Part shown: positions 34,440-46,070 of the stretch, one piece after another
Layout of the letters: every line of letters begins with the position of its first letter
Numbering within the stretch: the stretch's first letter is position 1
Source: Spisula solida
Taxonomy: Eukaryota; Mollusca; Bivalvia; Venerida; Mactridae
Assembly (NCBI GenBank): GCA_947247005.1
Contig: OX365952.1
Location: forward strand, 7,958,501 to 8,022,500
Length of the DNA: 64,000 nucleotides
Direction of reading: 5' to 3'
Notes under the pieces: model-generated
What the model was told of the DNA's origin: nothing
The model's database searches: none
Seen by the model: only the letters and a program-made list of their open reading frames with translations
Position numbers and translations under genes: made by a program

Positions 34440-36485
34440 TAAAATGAATGTAAAGAACAAAAATATTTTGCGAACTTAGAAAAAAGACATGCACAAAGAA
34501 AAATTATACATAAACTACAAAATAACGATAGTACGATAACAAATATAAAAGATATTCTTGATAAGACAACAAAATTCTATGAAAGATTGTATGATGTAAA
34601 GGAAAATGAGAGTCCAGAAATAGATTTCTTTGATACGACAAATACTAAATTGAGCAAAGCAGAGTCCAATCAATGCGAAGGAATATTAAATGAGCATGAA
34701 TGTAAACTCGCTCTTGACGAAATGAAAAACGAAAAAAGCCCAGTTTCGCATGGCCTAACTGCAGAATTTTACAAACATTTTTGGGAACATATAAAGATAC
34801 ATTATATAAATGCAATTAATAGCTGCTATCGGAAAATAGAACTTTCAGATTTACAAAGTAATGTTACACTGTTACCAAAGCCAGACAAAGATCATACAAA
34901 CCTTTCAAACTGGAGACCTGTCAGTCTACTAAACTTTGACACAAAATTGGAACTAAAGCCATCTCAAAGATACTAAAAAATTCTTCTGAAATTAATGAAT
35001 CCAAACCAAACAGGTTTTATGAAAGGTGGATACATCGGAGAAATTGTCAGACTGATATTTGAGATAATTGACCATATTGAAAAGAACAATCTAAATAACC
35101 TTTTGTTATTTTCCGACTATGAAAACACATTTGACACATTAAGTCATAATTGCATATATAAATGCCTCGAACACTTCAATCTTGGGAACAGCTTAATTAG
35201 ATGGGTTAACAAATTTATAACAATATAATGAACAAATGCACTGCATCCAGCGGGGATTTCCATCAGGCTTTTGGATAATCTAGCAGAGGAATAAAAATGA
35301 CTTAGGAATTTGTTTGCTCCACAGAAACTATTTTTCTAGCCTCTGACTGCCAGGCAGCACCACATACTAGGAGACCAGGCAAACAAATACTTAGAAATGA
35401 GTGTTTTCCGATCTAGGAGACGGGTTGCACAGATATGCCCTATAAGTATTTATTATAGTTTTACGCTCGTCTTTTATTTGCTATTTATATTTCTATTCAA
35501 CATATTCACAAGTTGGCGCGCTATGCTGTGAAACAACGTCGCGTTAACGCGCGATGACGTCGCGATAAATGATGTGACGTCATTTCCGATGTCGACATAT
35601 TGTTTTTTACGTTGGATTAAATTAGCTACGTATTTTGTCAGTAATTTTCATTATTTGAATTAGGCTTATATGCCGAAAAGTTATTAAAAGAGTGGAACTG
35701 TATCTATATTTGATATTGGAAAAAAATAAATCGAACAAGATTGGTTCTCAAATCTTGATCAACAACTTGCATCTACCGGAAGTGGGACATGAAATTCAGT
35801 CTACCGAATCATTATTCTGCATCCGGTCTGTCAATAAAATAGGCCATAGCCAATGCAAAACTACAAGAACAACAATCACGTGTTTTCGCTTGTAATCGTT
35901 AATGGGGATCTTCGCAGACGATGCAACTCATGTAAATAATGTTGAAAAGAAATCGTTCGAAATGTGTACGTAATACATGTAACTGAATTTGGGAAAGGTT
36001 CAAGACTTATACTTAACTTAAACAAATCACTAGTTTTACGTCTAGGAACACTAAAAATTCCAACATTAAATACTGTACCGACAAAACTTTTGTATGGACC
36101 TCTGAAGGTGCAAAAACCCTCGTAATCACCTTTACACAAAATCAGCATAGACATCTAGAAATAAATCTAATGCCAAAAATTTACCAATTTAAAAATTGTC
36201 TAAAACAATGGCAACATAGAAAACTGACACTAATGGGAAAAGTTACTGTTATTAAAACCTTTGCTCTACCAAAACTTATATATCCTCTTACCGTTTTACC
36301 CAACACATCAGAAATCATTGTAACCTATTTAAATAAAGCTATTTTTGACTTTCTACGGGATGGAAAACCCGACAAAATAAAACGAAAACTACTCTCAAAG
36401 AATTATGAAGACGGTGGACTAAAATTGATTGATATATACGCATTCTTACTCTCATTAAAGTATTGTTGGGTAAAAAGAATTATTG
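34440..36485 (+). pseudogene. LINE-B copy 1: L1/Tx1-like RT, broken and truncated
   Basis: The plus strand carries an L1/Tx1-like ORF2 fragment. Recognisable parts are the pre-RT linker NIKDILDKTTKFYERLYDVK, fingers NEKSPVSHGLTAEFYKHFW, NLSNWRPVSLLN, palm motif A FSDYENTFDT, a decayed motif B near 35,400-35,460 (CPISIY) and motif C IFADDAT at about 35,905. The C-terminal KLTLMGKVTVIKTFALPKLI region (36,170-36,485) is intact. Stops and shifts break it, and about 430 bp of foreign CpG-rich sequence separates motif B from motif C. It ends abruptly at 36,485, where the palindrome inner arm begins. Confidence 0.85.
35470..35895. other. non-LINE insertion with CpG-rich core inside LINE-B
   Basis: The stretch separates RT motifs B and C. 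It holds CGTCGCGTTAACGCGCGATG and the palindromic TGACGTCA (consensus CRE site). The same insertion is present in the mirrored copy (about 62,634-63,060), so it predates the duplication. Confidence 0.5.
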
Positions 36486-37503
36486 CTGTATAACATGGTG
36501 GGCTGGGTAAATTAACATGATATGCACTTTTTTGATAAATAAGAAGGTAATAAGCTTAAGTCATATTGAAAATAACTTTTCGTTATATATTACAAAGCAC
36601 TAGTTCTATTCATCTATATAAATCTGCAAATATTATGCCATTATGACAAATACCGCTTGGAATATAGGTTTGTTCGAAACAATATGTACTGACTGAACTG
36701 TGGTTGACCACAATTTCAGAGTATTATGGGCATGAAATATACATTTATTTGGTATGGATTCAAAGATAATGAATAGAAGATTATGAAGAAGTGCCCTAAA
36801 TACTTATTTATACATTGTTCGTTAAGCCAGGAAAAGTGTAAGTTACATAAACAGTAAATTCTGGATATTTTTTATACTTTGACCTTGAAACGACCTTGAC
36901 CTTAACATTATCAATTAATAGCTCGAGTACTAAGGTATGATATAATAACAAACATTATGCAATAACAAGTATTTTTATAATGTTATTTGCCAAGGTCGGC
37001 AACTTTGGTTCACTGTTTGATAAACTTCAAAGTCTTCCGAACATTTTGGTATATGACTCAGCTTGTGTCTTTATATTGCAATGTTACTCCTTAAATAAGC
37101 CACTTTTCAGGCTTTTGCTGCTCTACTAATGTATGATCAGTATTAAGTTATCCACTTAGACGCTTGTGAATGTCATCCCATATGTTAAGTTTATTTAGCT
37201 AGAAAAAGTTTGAACACAAATCAAATAATTTGGTACTAGTAAACCAGAAAAATATAAGTTAGAAACTATTTACAAATACATTGAATTAATCTCAATTAGA
37301 ATGAATACCGTGCCACCTACCGTGTAAATATCACAAGTACGTTACAGTTCATAAAGAGAAAAATACATGTATATCATTTTAATTTTGTACAAGACAGGAG
37401 GGTCAAAGACACAAAACGTTTCAATGCATTAATTTTAGATCTACATGTAACGTCCACAACCTTAATCTTTTCTTACTCCTAACCTTACTCTTACTGTTCT
37501 GTC
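36486..37503. other. arm segment without recognised genes
   Basis: No coding frame. It is mirrored at 54,000-55,065. A short stretch CCTTGAAACGACCTTGACCTT near 36,883 is a minor internal repeat. Confidence 0.5.
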
Positions 37504-38398
37504 CTAGTCGACCCTGCTAGCCATGAATCCTCTAGTCGACCCTGGTAGCCATGAATCCTCTAGACACCCCTGGTAGCCATGAATCCTTTAGCTGCCACTG
37601 TTATACTTATATGACCTGCAGCCACCCCTGGCATGTATACATGTCTCTATGTAGCTATGAATCCTCTAGCCGCCCCAGGTAGTCATGAATCCTCTAGTCG
37701 ACCCTGCTAGCTATGAATCCTCTAGTCGACCCTGCTAGCCATGAATCCTCTAGTCTACCCTGCTAGCCATGAATCCTCTAGTCGATCCTAGTAGCCACGA
37801 ATCCTCTAGCCGACCCTGGTAGCCACGAATCCTCTAACCGCCCCGGTAGCCATGAATCCTCTAGCCGCCCCAGGTAGCCATGAATCCTCTAGCCGCCCCT
37901 GGTTGCTATGAATCCTCTAGTCGACCCTGGTAGCCATGAATACTCTAGTCGACCCTGGTAGCTATGAATCCTCTGACCGCCCTAGATAGCCATGAATCCT
38001 CTAGTCGACCCTGCTAGCCACGAATCCTCTAGTCGACCCTGGTAGCCATGAATCCTCTAGTCGACCCTGCTAGCCATGAATCCTCTAGTCGACCCTGGTA
38101 GCCATGAATCGTCTAGTCGACCCGGCTAGCCATGAATCCTCTAGTCGACCCTGCTAACCATGAATCCTCTAGACTACCCTGCTAGCCATGAATCCTCTAG
38201 CCGACCCTGGTAGCCACGAATCCTCTAGCCACCCCGGTAGCCATGAATCCTCTAGCCGCCCAAGGTAGCCATGCATCCTCTAGCCGCCCCTGGTTGCCAT
38301 GAATCCTCTAGTCGACCATGGTAGCCATGAATCCTCTAGTCGACCCTGGTAGTCATGAATCCTCTAGCCGCCACAAGTAGCCATGAATCCTCTAGTAT
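37504..38398 (+). repeat. 28-bp minisatellite, left arm
   Basis: About 32 units of a 27-28-bp motif containing CTCTAGTCGACCCTGG and TAGCCATGAAT. Unit variants carry GTCGACC or CCGCCCC. The units are contiguous, with no unique spacers. Confidence 0.95.
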
Positions 38399-39531
38399 AG
38401 AAACCAGTATAACTCAACTGAAAAGTCTATTTTGATATGATGCGTTGTTGTCAGGTCATCCTGAACTTTGCTAATGCAACATTTGATATTTTTATTGGAA
38501 AATACCCGGGATCAAATACTCTAGACACTATAGGGATTCTAATCGAGATGCCGAAGGCATCTCGATTAAAATCCAAGACGGCATTGTACGTGTTGCGAGT
38601 TTTTAACCCATCCGAAATTTGGTCACCCCTGTTCGATTGAGATTTGTGTGTACAGGAAGTGTTTTTTCGGGGTACTCTGAAGACGTGAATGGAATTGGCA
38701 AACTCATTAAAAAAATATTTTTGTTGTTAATAAATTATCTTTTATTTTCTAATGATGTTTAAAAATGTTCCTTGAGATAACCGAAGGCCAGCTTACACAA
38801 CATTAAACGCGATAGGGGAGGTAAGAATGCTAGCGCGCGAGATAAAGGCGGTCGGTTAGCATTTTAGACTGTCCCTCGCAAACGGAAGAAGTTGTTTCAT
38901 TCGACTGCCGTCAAGTAAGTACAGCCTACAATCGTTAAAATAACTGCTTATACGATTAAAGTACTTGTTTTAAACAAGGAAAACTGTCTTTTATACACAT
39001 AATTGGCGTAGGTAAACAAAGAAATCAACTTTCGATGCTAATTTGCATCATAAAGTTTGATAAACGAAGCGTATAGCGTATACAAATTTGTTAGTACCCA
39101 AATTGTCAACAACAAACAATCAACCAACCAACCATTTATTGTGAATTAATTATCAAGAATCATTCTGTGTTAGATGACCATGTTAATTAATCTTATAATG
39201 TAGGACAACTGTCTACTGCTGGTTTGTCAATACAGATCTCCGTGAAAAAATATGAGAATTGACCAAAATACAAAAAATGTAACTTTTCATGAGTGCTTTT
39301 ATGATTACTTATAAGAAAGTTTTTTTGGAAAAAAAAGACATAACAAGACCGAAGAAGTGACAGATGTCCCAAGACCCTTCAAAGAACCCTCAGATCCAGT
39401 TAAGGTCTGTGTTGGTTGACCCGCGTTTAACAAAGTTTCTGTCGTGTTGATCGGTATTCATCTGTCGCTCTGCTGTGACTGTCCATTACAGTATGTAGCT
39501 GCCATGTGACCTCCGGTGTGATGCCATCATA
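38399..39531. other. arm segment with possible promoter/first exon
   Basis: Around 38,815-38,925 there is a CpG-containing patch (GCTAGCGCGCGAGAT), an ETS-like ACGGAAGAAG and then CTGCCGTCAA before GTAAGTAC. This is the layout of a non-coding first exon on the plus strand. The mirror copy at 52,270-52,390 points the other way. No gene can be attached to it. Confidence 0.3.
38533..38567. repeat. short perfect hairpin
   Basis: ATCGAGATGCC and GGCATCTCGAT flank GAA, with outer pairing of ATTCTA/TAAAAT type. The same half-site occurs at 34,081. Confidence 0.75.
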
Positions 39532-40544
39532 AGAGCTGTCATTGACCTAAGCGGTATCAACAATATTTTTAACCAATCGATTATCGATTCACATTTTAGA
39601 ATATTCACCATATCGACATTACCGGTTAAAACCCGTTGTCTGGGATTACGGAATTAATTGAGCGATAATGTGCGAGATATTCTGAATGTACGTCAGGGGG
39701 GAAACTGATATAGCGTATAGAGCAACTAGGTACAAAAATCGCGATTATTTTAGCCAAAAGATAAGAATTTGAACAAAGTCTTACTTGAACACATTGACAA
39801 CATTATTTTACGACCTCGCTGACAATATTTTTGCCTCAATAATATGTTTAACTTGAAAAATGGGTATATTTTCTCACCATCGGTATCGAGCTTCGAAAGC
39901 GACAGTGTAGAATAAAATGCAATATTTCAAATATTGAACATTTTTTCAGATAATTGATTAATTCTTGCTAAAGTTTATAAAATTAAGATGTTTAATGATA
40001 ATGTGCAATAATTGTTTTATATGTTTTTCATGTTTAAACGTTGAAAAAGAAAAAAATATACACTCCCGCTATACCGCTTATTGCTCGCTAACCCCCTGAC
40101 CGTGAAATTCCGGATCCGGAAAATTGGGTTTTAATTACCGAGTAATGTCGATATCGAGAACTGATACCTGGGTAAATGAATGGAACCACCGAAAATCCTC
40201 CTTTTCCTGCACAAAACAGTCCCTCTGTTAAAATGTAAGTTCACAAATTGTAAAAATGGGTCAAGTCTAAACTCTAACCAAAGGTGCTATCTCAAAGCTG
40301 AATATATACCCAACATGTACAGTCTAGAATGGCTTAAAAGGGATCATTGACTGAAAGGCCTGTTTCTTGTTCGTCTATTATAGGACTCCAACATTTTGCT
40401 AAGAAGGAGTCCTGGGACTCCTACTTCAAAATCCTACCGAGAACCCTGTCTATATGTGTAACTGTATAACGATGTATCGCCGATGCTTGTCTTCCTATAT
40501 ATTGGAATCATCGATATGCCTTGGGTCGTAGCAATGACAGCTCT
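39532..40544. mobile_element. 1-kb hAT-like MITE, left arm
   Basis: The ends AGAGCTGTCATTG and CAATGACAGCTCT are inverted. The flanks GCCATCAT and GTCGTCAT are an imperfect 8-bp target duplication, as for hAT elements. There is no transposase. An internal segment (CAACTAGGTACAAAAATCGC, GTGCGAGATATTCTGAAT) has a diverged direct copy at 40,670-40,850, just outside the right end. Confidence 0.65.
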
Positions 40545-41039
40545 AGTCGTCATTCAAGAAAGCGCTAAAAACACACTGTTCTTAAAACCATATTCTGGCT
40601 CATTATCATTTTGATTCCTTAGGGGTCTCCTAAAAGGTAGTTCAGTTATAACTGCAGATACGGTTTGTCACTGACCATATCAACATTACAGGATAAAACC
40701 CGTTTTCCAGTATAACAGAATTAATTTAACAGCAATGTGCGAGAAATTCTGAATCTAATACTTTTTGACAGGGGGGTGGCTGCATTAAGCGAATAGAGCA
40801 ACTAGGTACAATAATCGCGATTATTTTTGCAAAAAAGGAAGATTATCTGAAGTCTATATAGTTACATTGTGACTCACTGAACTTATGTAATGCTTAACTT
40901 TTACTCCGGCACTTGGGGTAATGTGCGTGTGGACTGGCCATACGGCTTACAAAGACGCATGGCCATCAACAGCCATTTCTCTGTAACTTGCATGTAGAAT
41001 TTCATGGAACTTAATCAAAATAAATATGAACAACTATAC

Positions 41040-41975
41040 AGTACTTTGATGAAGCCTGTCAGGTGTTTTTCCTTTGACAGTCATTTACCTTGATTTATTA
41101 AATATTTCTGTCTGTCCTTCCGTCTGCAGCCATTTTTCTACTTACTGGTACATTTTTAAGCAACTTAAAATAAAAAAGTCATGATGCCTGTCAAGTTTGT
41201 TTAAGTTGGTCAATTTTCCTTAAGAGTTATTACCCTTGATTTACAGTATAATTCACTCTGACCGTCCATTCGCATTCCTTTCTTTGTAACTAGCTTGTAG
41301 AATTTCATGAAACATAAAATGAATATGAGCACCCAATTACTGTGATGATGACTGTCAAGTTATCATTATTGGTAAATTTTCCTTAGAGTTATTACCCTTG
41401 ATTTACAGTATAATTCACTCTGACCGTCCATTCGCATTCCTTTCTTTGTAACTAGCTTGTAGAATTTCATGAAACATAAAATGAATATGAGCACCCAATT
41501 ACTGTGATGATGACTGTCAAGTTATCATTATTGGTAAATTTTCCTTAGAGTTATTGCCCTTGATTTGTTGAAAAATTTCATCCGCCAGTCCATTTGCATT
41601 CAGTTCTTTGTAATTAGCTGGAAGAATTTCATGTAACTTAAAATGGAGATGAACACACATTCTGTGTGTCAATTTTCTTGAGTTGTCACCCTTGATTTAT
41701 TGAAGAATTACCTCCGCCCGTCCTTTCTTAGTCATTTCTTTGTAACTAGCCGGTAAAATTACATGAAACTTAAAACGAAAATGAATGCTCACACTTAGAT
41801 GATGCCAGTCAAGTTTTGTTATTGGACAATTTTCTTAAGAGTTATTGCCCTTGATTTAATGAATAATTCACTCTGTCCTTCCATTCACATTCATTTCTTT
41901 GTAAATAGCTGGTATGATTTCATGAAACTTAAAATGAATAGGAACGCTCATACTGTGATGATGTCCGTCAAGTTT
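41040..41975 (+). repeat. ~160-bp diverged tandem repeat, left arm
   Basis: Five to six units share GAGTTATTACCCTTGATTTA, CATTCGCATTCCTTTCTTTG and a TTTCATGAAACTTAAAATGA block. Units starting at 41,218 and 41,381 are near-identical. The mirrored right arm has only one of these two, so the left arm carries a recent 162-bp duplication. Confidence 0.85.
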
Positions 41976-41976
41976 T

Positions 41977-42172
41977 TAGCTCACCTGAGCACTCGTGAAC
42001 ATGTTTTACCTAATCTACATGAAACTTGGTCACAATGTTTGTCGCTTTGCAATCTAGGTAAAGTGCGTAACTAGGTCATCTGGGGTCAAAAACTAGGTCA
42101 CCAGGTCACTGATTCTGCCTAAACTGCTGGTCATATGGTGAGCGCTTTAGAGCCAATGGTCCTCTTGTTGTA
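41977..42172. mobile_element. GCTCACCTG-family element, short copy, left arm
   Basis: It starts TTTAGCTCACCTGAGC and ends GGTGAGCGCTTTAGAG then GGTCCTCTTGTTG. It includes AACTTGGTCACAATG and GTCATCTGGGGTCAAAAACT. It interrupts the ~160-bp repeat between GTCAAGTTT and TTAGTCAATTTTCC. Confidence 0.75.
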
Positions 42173-42353
42173 TTAGTCAATTTTCCTTGAGTTATTAAAA
42201 TTCTATCTGAATTTCATGAAATGTAAAATAAATACAAACTGTATGAACAACCATACTGTGAAGATGCCCCTCACTAATAACTGTAATGAGTTATTTTGAT
42301 ATAGTATCAATGGATGATTGAATCCCCTTTAGGCAATGCCTTAGTTCATATTA

Positions 42354-42700
42354 ATAATAATGTTAATTTTCACTTTTTACTATTTCAATTAAACAAAAAA
42401 TTTCAACTGTCATTATGTTCAATATACGGTAATACAACTTTTCACTTAAAAGTTTTCAACTGTCATTATTTTCAACATAATACAACTTTTCACTTAAGTT
42501 AAAAGTTTTCAACTGTCATTATTTTCTACATAATGCAACTGTTCACTTAAAAGTTTTCAACTGTCATTATTTTCAACATAATGCAACTTTTCACTTAAAA
42601 CTTTTCAACTGTCATTATTTTCAACATAATACAACTTTTCACTTAAAACTTTTCAACTGTCATTATTTTCAACATAATACAACTTTTCACTGTCACAGTC
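42354..42700 (+). repeat. ~48-bp tandem repeat at start of palindrome spacer
   Basis: About six units of CAACTTTTCACTTAAAAG then TTTTCAACTGTCATTATTTT. The array lies directly inside the inner boundary of the left arm. Confidence 0.85.
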
Positions 42701-42724
42701 AAACAACACAACCTTGCCGCACAG

Positions 42725-43060
42725 TTACTTCCCCTGCCATGATCCATGATTGATAGTTACATTACAATTTGTAATATTGAATACAGGTGCTGCCTGTCTG
42801 AATGATTGTTCTTGCCGTTGATATTGGATTTGTGTAATAGGTTGAGCGTTTTCCTTGTCATATAGATCGATCACGTCAACAATGTCATCAAAATCACTGA
42901 CATTCGCCAAAGTTGTAGCTGATGAAACTGTTTCCGAGGCCGATGAAACTGTTTCCAAAGTACTAGTTGAAGCTGTTTCTAGCACTGGTTTCGACCTTAA
43001 TGGTTCCCGGAGAATGTCACTGATTTCTTGGCCCAAAATAGAAACATTATGAAGTGTCAA
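42725..43060 (-). CDS. possible C-terminal exon, unknown protein
   Basis: A 112-codon frame ends in TAA at 42,725. It is Ser/Thr/Glu-rich, then has DFDDIVDVIDLYDKENA and the tail PVFNITNCNVTINHG. The final motif (aliphatic-F-N-xx-N-C-x-V-T-I-N) is like short tails seen on some tyrosine-recombinase-like and zinc-finger proteins of invertebrate mobile elements, but I cannot name a family. No ATG opens the frame, so it would be a terminal exon entered by splicing. Base composition is less AT-rich than its surroundings. Confidence 0.4.
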   Translation of the reverse strand: MTLHNVSILGQEISDILREPLRSKPVLETASTSTLETVSSASETVSSATTLANVSDFDDIVDVIDLYDKENAQPITQIQYQRQEQSFRQAAPVFNITNCNVTINHGSWQGK

Positions 43061-43446
43061 GATTTATGAATAATGAACAATTATGTACAAATGTATGGCA
43101 TGAAGTAAAGGTACATTTCGTGCTAGATTATGTGGCAGTAGAGTTTATTTCAGTACATTGATAACAGATAACTTTACAAGAATGCATGTGTCTGTTGTTA
43201 GTGCGTTTCATTAGATACTTTGTAAGTAGTAACTGTTTGAAATACAGACTTTAAATAAACGTTAAAAGAACTCTTTTCTTACTTACTTAAACTTAAAATG
43301 GACTAGTGTTCGTTTACTTTCATACCAGTATGACTGCCTTGTGCAGCCAATCATTTACCACCATTCAACGACGAAATTTAACATTTAATTAACATATACA
43401 ATTATCCAGGCGGTTAAATTTGTTGGCTTTAATTGCAAGTTGTTAG
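43061..43446. other. no feature recognised
   Basis: AT-rich sequence upstream (minus-strand sense) of the possible C-terminal exon. No further exon could be joined. Confidence 0.45.
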
Positions 43447-43515
43447 GTATGCTGTAATAGCTTAGATGGTAAACCCCTGAATTATAACGCAGCGATTCAT
43501 GTTCAACCCATGAAA
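43447..43515 (+). repeat. tRNA-like SINE head
   Basis: An A-box-like TAGCTTAGATGGTAAA is followed by a B-box GTTCAACCC at tRNA-like spacing, on the plus strand. The acceptor stem is absent, so a tRNA-derived SINE remnant is more likely than a tRNA gene. Confidence 0.5.
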
Positions 43516-43844
43516 GAAGTCTTTCGTTTGAACTGGACCTCGAACTTTGTGCATATTCAGCCTGTTTCTAGAACCACACTATTAACTTGGTTTCCCCTAA
43601 TAGTAATGAATAATGACCTTGAAAGTTGAGTATGTCGATTATCACTGATTATGTACTCAGGCAGAACAGTACTATCACAAACAGATTATAATGTCCTGTT
43701 TCATGAACCTGCTATACAGTCAGTATCTCTATTGGACAATAAACCATACCACTTCGTATATCAATTGTCACATTTGTGGACGAGTTCAACTCAATTAATA
43801 TATAACACGCACTATCACCGTGTTTAAACCAGTCAAATTCCGGT

Positions 43845-44200
43845 TATCGCAATAAGTCTTACACGTTGAATTGTACAGTATTGCAATAAGTCATACAGTG
43901 ATCGGAAATCACATGTGCATTTGCTCGCAATAAGTCATACACGTTGAATTGTATAGTATCACAATAAGTCATACAGTGATTTGGTTTATACGCTGTGAAT
44001 TTCTACTAAATCGAAACGCTTATATGTTGGCTTGACTATTAAATCCAAATCACTGTATGACTTATTGGGATACTATACAATTCAACTTGTATGACTTATT
44101 GCGAGCAAAGTCACTTGCAACTTCCAGTCACTGCATGACTTATTGGGAGACTATTAAATAATTCAACGTGTATGACTTATTTCTATAATCAGAAGTTAAC
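43845..44200. repeat. foldback element with repeated CAATAAGTCATAC motif
   Basis: The left half has several direct CAATAAGTCATACA(C/G) motifs with GTTGAATTGTATAGTAT between them. The right half has the complementary GTATGACTTATTG series. The whole can fold into a long stem with a ~100-base loop. No coding capacity. Confidence 0.8.
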
Positions 44201-44295
44201 TCGGTTATACACTGTGAAATCATGTCCTAACGAGAAATATATTATTATCAGTGACGTGATCACGATAACTAGGTTGCGCTGATGATAAATAGAAA

Positions 44296-45225
44296 GATAG
44301 ATAGATAGATAGTTTATTTCGAAAATAAGGCAATATGCCCATGATTTCACATATAATAATTACATGCATTGACATAATTATTAACACAAATATACACATT
44401 ATAATATAAACAAATCATGCATGTATACATATTATTATTTCCGGTACCAAGTATATGTGGAGTAAGTGGAAATTATCGGCTATAATGAGTTATATTCCAA
44501 CATCACTGTGACTTTAAATATAGTTATTTGCATGACATTAGTCATGCTACTATGTAGTCTCAAAAATTTAAAGGTACGTAATTTATTGTGTATGCGTAGT
44601 TTGTTTTTCGTACAGTAGGGAGAAGAGTGCTAACGTACATAATATTCTGCATCTCTTCGTTTCAAACTTTTGTAAATATATTGAGAAAGATTAATAATAG
44701 TATTTCTATTTTCAGATGACATAAGTTCTACAAATTTAGGGATATTAGGTCGTTTCCAAAAGTAACGTTTGATATGTTGTTTTCGTATTTCATAATATAA
44801 AGGGCATTCAAGTATAAAGTGAAACTCATCCTCTAATTTGTTACATAATTGACATTTTCTTTCTAATTTAGAGATTTTCAATGGTTTGTGCCATCGGCCT
44901 GTTTCAATTTCTAGACGATGACTAGATGTTCTAAGTCTGCATAGTGCAGTATTAAATTTTCTAATATTTACAATATTTAAATATGGTTTGAAACCAAAAT
45001 TTGCAAATAATACATAGGAGCATGCTCTGGAAGAATCACGTAGTTGTTCGTTCCATAGTTGTATAAAATTATCCTTAACTCTAAGTTTAAATATTTTAAT
45101 GAAGTATTTGGAGTTTCCGACTCCTTGAAATAGCCATACATTGTTAAAACCAAGCCTTTCTAAGATTATTTTTACATTTGAGGCCCAGTTGGTTTTGTCA
45201 GGATGTATTTCCATATCTGCGCATC
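44296..45225 (-). pseudogene. LINE-C 3' remnant with C-terminal zinc-binding motif
   Basis: A 194-codon minus-strand frame (44,630-45,214) carries CQLCNKLEDEFHFILECPLY, the CX2CX8HX5C motif found at the C-terminus of ORF2 in many non-LTR retrotransposons. Downstream is a 3' UTR ending at (CTAT)n, seen as GATAGATAGATA at 44,299-44,312. The RT domain is missing, so this is a 5'-truncated copy of a family different from LINE-A and LINE-B. Confidence 0.8.
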
Positions 45226-45937
45226 GTCCGGTGTGTGATCATTAAGAGGGCGTTATTGATGAGCGAGGTCGTATGTTATATGTGTTTAGTTTAGGCATAA
45301 AAACGACGATTCTGTGTGATAAGTCTATGTTATTTTGTTTTATTTTATGTAACATTTACGTATGAAATAGTTTATCTTTTATTACCGAGTTTCTAACAAA
45401 AGCGACACTTATTTTTGTCAGTTTTATCATTTGTTTACTGCAAAACAATTTTAGAAAGCAATTATTGAGTCATTTGTACAATCATTGAGTCATTTGTACA
45501 ATTATATCGATGACATACATATTAAAGCTTAAAACGATGATTACGGGACGAAATCCATGCGTAAACATAAAGATTCACGCGAGAACACGCTGTTAACGTC
45601 CAATTTTACGTATGCTCATTTCAGGGCCTCGCCGACGAAAATAAACGATTTTACAGCGTCTTATGAACTGCAATTCCCGTTTTATTTGTAACTACTAATT
45701 AATTTTCTATAAGATCTAATTAATGAATTTAAACAAACCCGTATTATCCATGTTTTCTTGGTACATTTTTGTATTTGCCGAACCCGGAAGTCGACGCTCA
45801 TAACAAAAACTGTTATGACGTAACGTTTATTTTCGCGACGTTACGTTTGTTTACGCGACATAACAAAATTTCCCGCCACAATGTAATTATTTCCAAATAC
45901 AAACGCATAAATTGGTGTTTTGTATGCTATTATAGCG
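45226..45937. other. no gene recognised
   Basis: The segment 45,560-45,870 is richer in CpG than its surroundings (TTCGCGACGTTACG, TTTACGCGACATAAC) but holds no supported frame. Confidence 0.4.
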
Positions 45938-46070
45938 TTTACGCATGCTTTTTCGTGCTATAACATCTGCAAAGTCCCTCGGGAGCGTTGGTGCCCTCGC
46001 CTAACGGGCTTGGGCACCAACCGTCACTCGGGACTCTGCAGATGTTATAGCACGAAAAAGCATGCGTTAA
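45938..46070. repeat. 133-bp foldback hairpin
   Basis: The arms start ACGCATGCTTTTTCGTGC and pair for about 57 bp with a few mismatches, through GCTATAACATCTGC and GTTGGTGCCC. The apex is TCGCCTAACGGGCTT. It has the same design as the hairpins at 18,358 and 33,535. Confidence 0.88.

Larger units (their letters stand above)
36486..42353. repeat. inner left arm of giant inverted repeat
   Basis: The whole stretch is mirrored at 49,018-55,065 with about 97-98% identity in the parts I compared by eye, apart from copy-number changes in tandem repeats. It contains a 28-bp minisatellite, a 1-kb hAT-like MITE, a ~160-bp tandem repeat and a GCTCACCTG-family element. Confidence 0.95.

Noticed and set aside
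35876..36154. 92-codon frame, repeated at 62,375-62,653
   Set aside because: It is antisense to the LINE-B reverse transcriptase. Its perfect conservation between copies reflects the inverted duplication, not selection on this frame.
37504..38398. CRISPR-like array
   Set aside because: The 28-bp units are directly contiguous without unique spacers, and the DNA is animal nuclear sequence with introns.
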